From a virus, in IMG/VR virus record IMGVR_UViG_3300023257_000007, positions 124,001-188,000 of that record: a stretch of DNA of 64,000 nucleotides; one strand, 5' to 3'. The translations under genes were made by a program, and so were the position numbers. This document shows, piece by piece, positions 62,688 through 64,000 of the stretch; within the stretch, counting starts at the first letter, position 1; the number at the start of each line of letters is the position of its first letter. A model generated the notes under the pieces. The model did not search any database and was not told the origin of the DNA. It was given only the letters and a program-made list of their open reading frames with translations.

Positions 62688-62931
62688 TGAACTATTTGAA
62701 AAAGAAAGACCAATGTATGTTATTTGTGTAAAATCAGATTCAGCTTATAATGTATCTGAAGGTACAAAATATAAAATTGAATCTTATACTACTAGAAGTC
62801 TTAAATTATTCATGTTATTTAAAAATGATAATAATGATGAATTAGAATTACAAGTAGGTGAATCTTCAAAACATTTTATACCAATTATTTCTGATAGAAA
62901 AAGAAAATTAGATAGAGTGAGAGGATTATAA
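62677..62931 (+). CDS. Small basic beta protein
   Basis: 84 residues from the ATG at 62677 (MTISELFEKERPMYV). A TTG at 62665 would add four residues. Beta-rich with basic ends (YKIESYTTRSLKLFMLFK, ISDRKRKLDRVRGL). No family seen. Its stop codon touches the stop codon of the converging gene (no gap). Confidence 0.5.
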   Translation: MTISELFEKERPMYVICVKSDSAYNVSEGTKYKIESYTTRSLKLFMLFKNDNNDELELQVGESSKHFIPIISDRKRKLDRVRGL

Positions 62932-63216
62932 TTATCTTTTAACATCTCTAATAACTTTATCCATTCCTTTTTTCATATCTTCTATTAAAGATAATATAGT
63001 TTTATATTGTGGATCTTTTTTATGATATTTATCTAATTCTTGATATAATCTTTGTAATTCTTCTTCAAAATCTGGTCGTTTATTTTGTTTGCCAGTTTTT
63101 ATTCCTTTAGTATAAACAGTTCCTTCCTCATCTACAAACCTATTTCTCCAATTCCAACCTATAGGCCCAATTTTATTTTCATTAACATAATCATCAAAAT
63201 TACAAATATGTTTCAT
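62932..63216 (-). CDS. Small protein with clear capsid-targeting-like leader
   Basis: 94 residues starting MKHICNFDDYVNENKI. V-N-E at 11-13 is in the position of the protease site. The rest is basic and helical (RPDFEEELQRLYQELDKYHK). A perfect 12-bp hairpin begins one base upstream of the start (63217-63244), in the 5' leader of this gene. Function unknown. Confidence 0.6.
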   Translation of the reverse strand: MKHICNFDDYVNENKIGPIGWNWRNRFVDEEGTVYTKGIKTGKQNKRPDFEEELQRLYQELDKYHKKDPQYKTILSLIEDMKKGMDKVIRDVKR

Positions 63217-63244
63217 AATATTTAGATATTTTTATCTAAATATT
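63217..63244. repeat. Perfect inverted repeat between divergent genes
   Basis: AATATTTAGATA (63217-63228), loop TTTT, TATCTAAATATT (63233-63244). 12-bp arms. It directly adjoins the start of the minus-strand gene and lies 55 bp before the plus-strand gene. Could be an operator or an RNA hairpin at the start codon. Confidence 0.75.
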
Positions 63245-63298
63245 AAAAAACTTAAATTATTTTTTATACTAAGTAAGTAAATCTAAAATTTTAACTTC

Positions 63299-63730
63299 AT
63301 GAAAAAAACTATGACGATTGATTATAACGAATATATGTCTTTAATCAATAGTAAAGATGAACTTCGAAAACAAATGGAAATACTTAAAAAAGAAGTCTTT
63401 AAGAAAAACGAAGAATTATCTTTTATTAAAGATAATGCGGAAGAAATATTAGTAATTGAAAAAACAGAAGATGGTTCAAAAATAGAAAGCAGAAGAAAAG
63501 AAAAAGATGTTATATCAAGTATTGTTAATGAAAATATGAAATTAATGGAAAAATTAGAAAAGACAAAAGAAAAATTATCAGAACTTAAAGATGAGTTTGA
63601 TTTAATAAAATATGAATATGAAGATTATTTAAAACTAAACCATGAATTAAAAATAAATAATTTTGAAAATAAAATTCAAAAATTAGAAAAAAGAAATATT
63701 CTACAAAGAATAATAAATAAAAAACAATGA
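63299..63730 (+). CDS. Coiled-coil protein
   Basis: 143 residues, almost entirely coiled coil from residue 15 onward (LRKQMEILKKEVFKKNEELS, MEKLEKTKEKLSELKDEFDL), basic at the C-terminus. No enzyme motif. The stop overlaps the start of the next gene (ATGA), so the two are co-translated. It may be an adaptor for its neighbour. Confidence 0.6.
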   Translation: MKKTMTIDYNEYMSLINSKDELRKQMEILKKEVFKKNEELSFIKDNAEEILVIEKTEDGSKIESRRKEKDVISSIVNENMKLMEKLEKTKEKLSELKDEFDLIKYEYEDYLKLNHELKINNFENKIQKLEKRNILQRIINKKQ

Positions 63731-64000
63731 AAATGGCTTTTATCTATTTAATTGAAAGTGACAACGAACATGAAAAATTATATAAGATAGGTTTTACAAG
63801 AAATAACGATGTCAAAAAAAGATTAAAACAACTTAAAATTGGTAATACATCTAAATTAACAATAATAGAAAAATTTGAAACAAACCACAATAGAAAAGTA
63901 GAAATTACACTACACAATATTTATTCAGTAAAAAATATTGATGGAGAATGGTTTAAACTTGAAAATTATGATGTTGATAATTTTTTAGAAAATTGTTCTA
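63727..64000 (+). CDS. T5orf172/MUG113 (GIY-YIG-like) protein, 5' part
   Basis: 91 codons are visible up to the right edge. It begins MKMAFIYLIESDNEHEKLYK, followed by IGFTRNNDVKKRLKQLKIGN. The later part, KVEITLHNIYS and DGEWFKL, completes the T5orf172 domain pattern (Y-x-I-G-x-T...R-x-x-x-L...E-x-x-LH...GEWF), a branch of the GIY-YIG nuclease superfamily. Many such phage genes are small stand-alone nucleases. The end lies outside the window. Confidence 0.6.
   Translation, partial: MKMAFIYLIESDNEHEKLYKIGFTRNNDVKKRLKQLKIGNTSKLTIIEKFETNHNRKVEITLHNIYSVKNIDGEWFKLENYDVDNFLENCS

Overview
The window is a 64 kb piece of a large, T4-like (myovirus-type) bacteriophage genome. It is very AT-rich, densely packed, and carries recognisable counterparts of the T4 replication, recombination and tail core: UvsX, gp41-type helicase, gp32, UvsW, UvsY-like, gp62-like, gp1-type dNMP kinase, gp5, gp27 and gp53. 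Start codons almost never have a GGAGG-type Shine-Dalgarno sequence and are instead preceded by A/T-rich leaders. Some promoters look like TTG-N10/11-TATATTT(G/A). Both points suggest a Bacteroidota (flavobacterial-type) host; this is inference, since nothing in the window names the host. No capsid, portal or large terminase gene is present, so this is only part of the genome.

Layout. 1-153: tail of a BRCT-containing gene, perhaps an NAD-dependent ligase. 197-9185 (minus): a late tail-hub block with gp53-, gp27- and gp5-like genes, an L,D-transpeptidase-like enzyme, two further structural genes and three small leader-bearing proteins. 9366-15540 (plus): UvsX, replicative helicase, an acidic protein and a class II (B12-dependent) ribonucleotide reductase. 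15660-24064: small genes on both strands, a degenerate metallophosphoesterase, a polynucleotide-kinase-like P-loop protein, a DHH phosphoesterase, a membrane-anchored coiled-coil protein and a Trp/Gly-repeat fibre-like protein. 24388-29437 (plus): gp32 with an unusual leader, small proteins, endonuclease IV, a candidate small RNA and a gp62-like gene. 29438-34989: a possible PD-(D/E)XK protein, CCA-adding-type nucleotidyltransferase, PhoH, an RNase H-like protein and a four-S1-domain protein. 35037-52862 (minus): small leader-bearing proteins, UvsW and UvsY, and very large baseplate/tail proteins of 726, 1825 and 1116 residues. 52965-64000: DinG/XPD-type helicase, a cluster of small late proteins, a single-chain type IIA topoisomerase, membrane proteins, NADAR, dNMP kinase, and the start of a T5orf172-type gene.

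The replication and nucleotide genes lie mainly on the plus strand and appear early. The structural genes lie on the minus strand behind a repeated TTTAATATATAAT-type element that I take for the late promoter. Strong symmetric hairpins separate many converging or adjacent units.

The most interesting feature is a set of about 20 otherwise unrelated proteins that begin with a short related leader, roughly MK-x-[LIY]-x-x-[YF]-x-x-[FY]-[IVL]-x-E. It closely resembles the capsid-targeting sequence of T4 internal proteins, which is cut by the prohead protease after [LI]-x-E. If that is right, this phage packages and injects a large set of proteins. These would include a CCA-adding-type enzyme, a DHH phosphoesterase, a duplicated winged-helix protein, zinc-ribbon proteins and HExxH proteins. 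Other points of note are a fused topoisomerase II, a gp5 spike protein without lysozyme but next to an L,D-transpeptidase-like gene, a gene exactly bracketed by 59-bp direct repeats, a gp32 leader with a small overlapping ORF, and a promoter-hairpin unit that may encode a small RNA.
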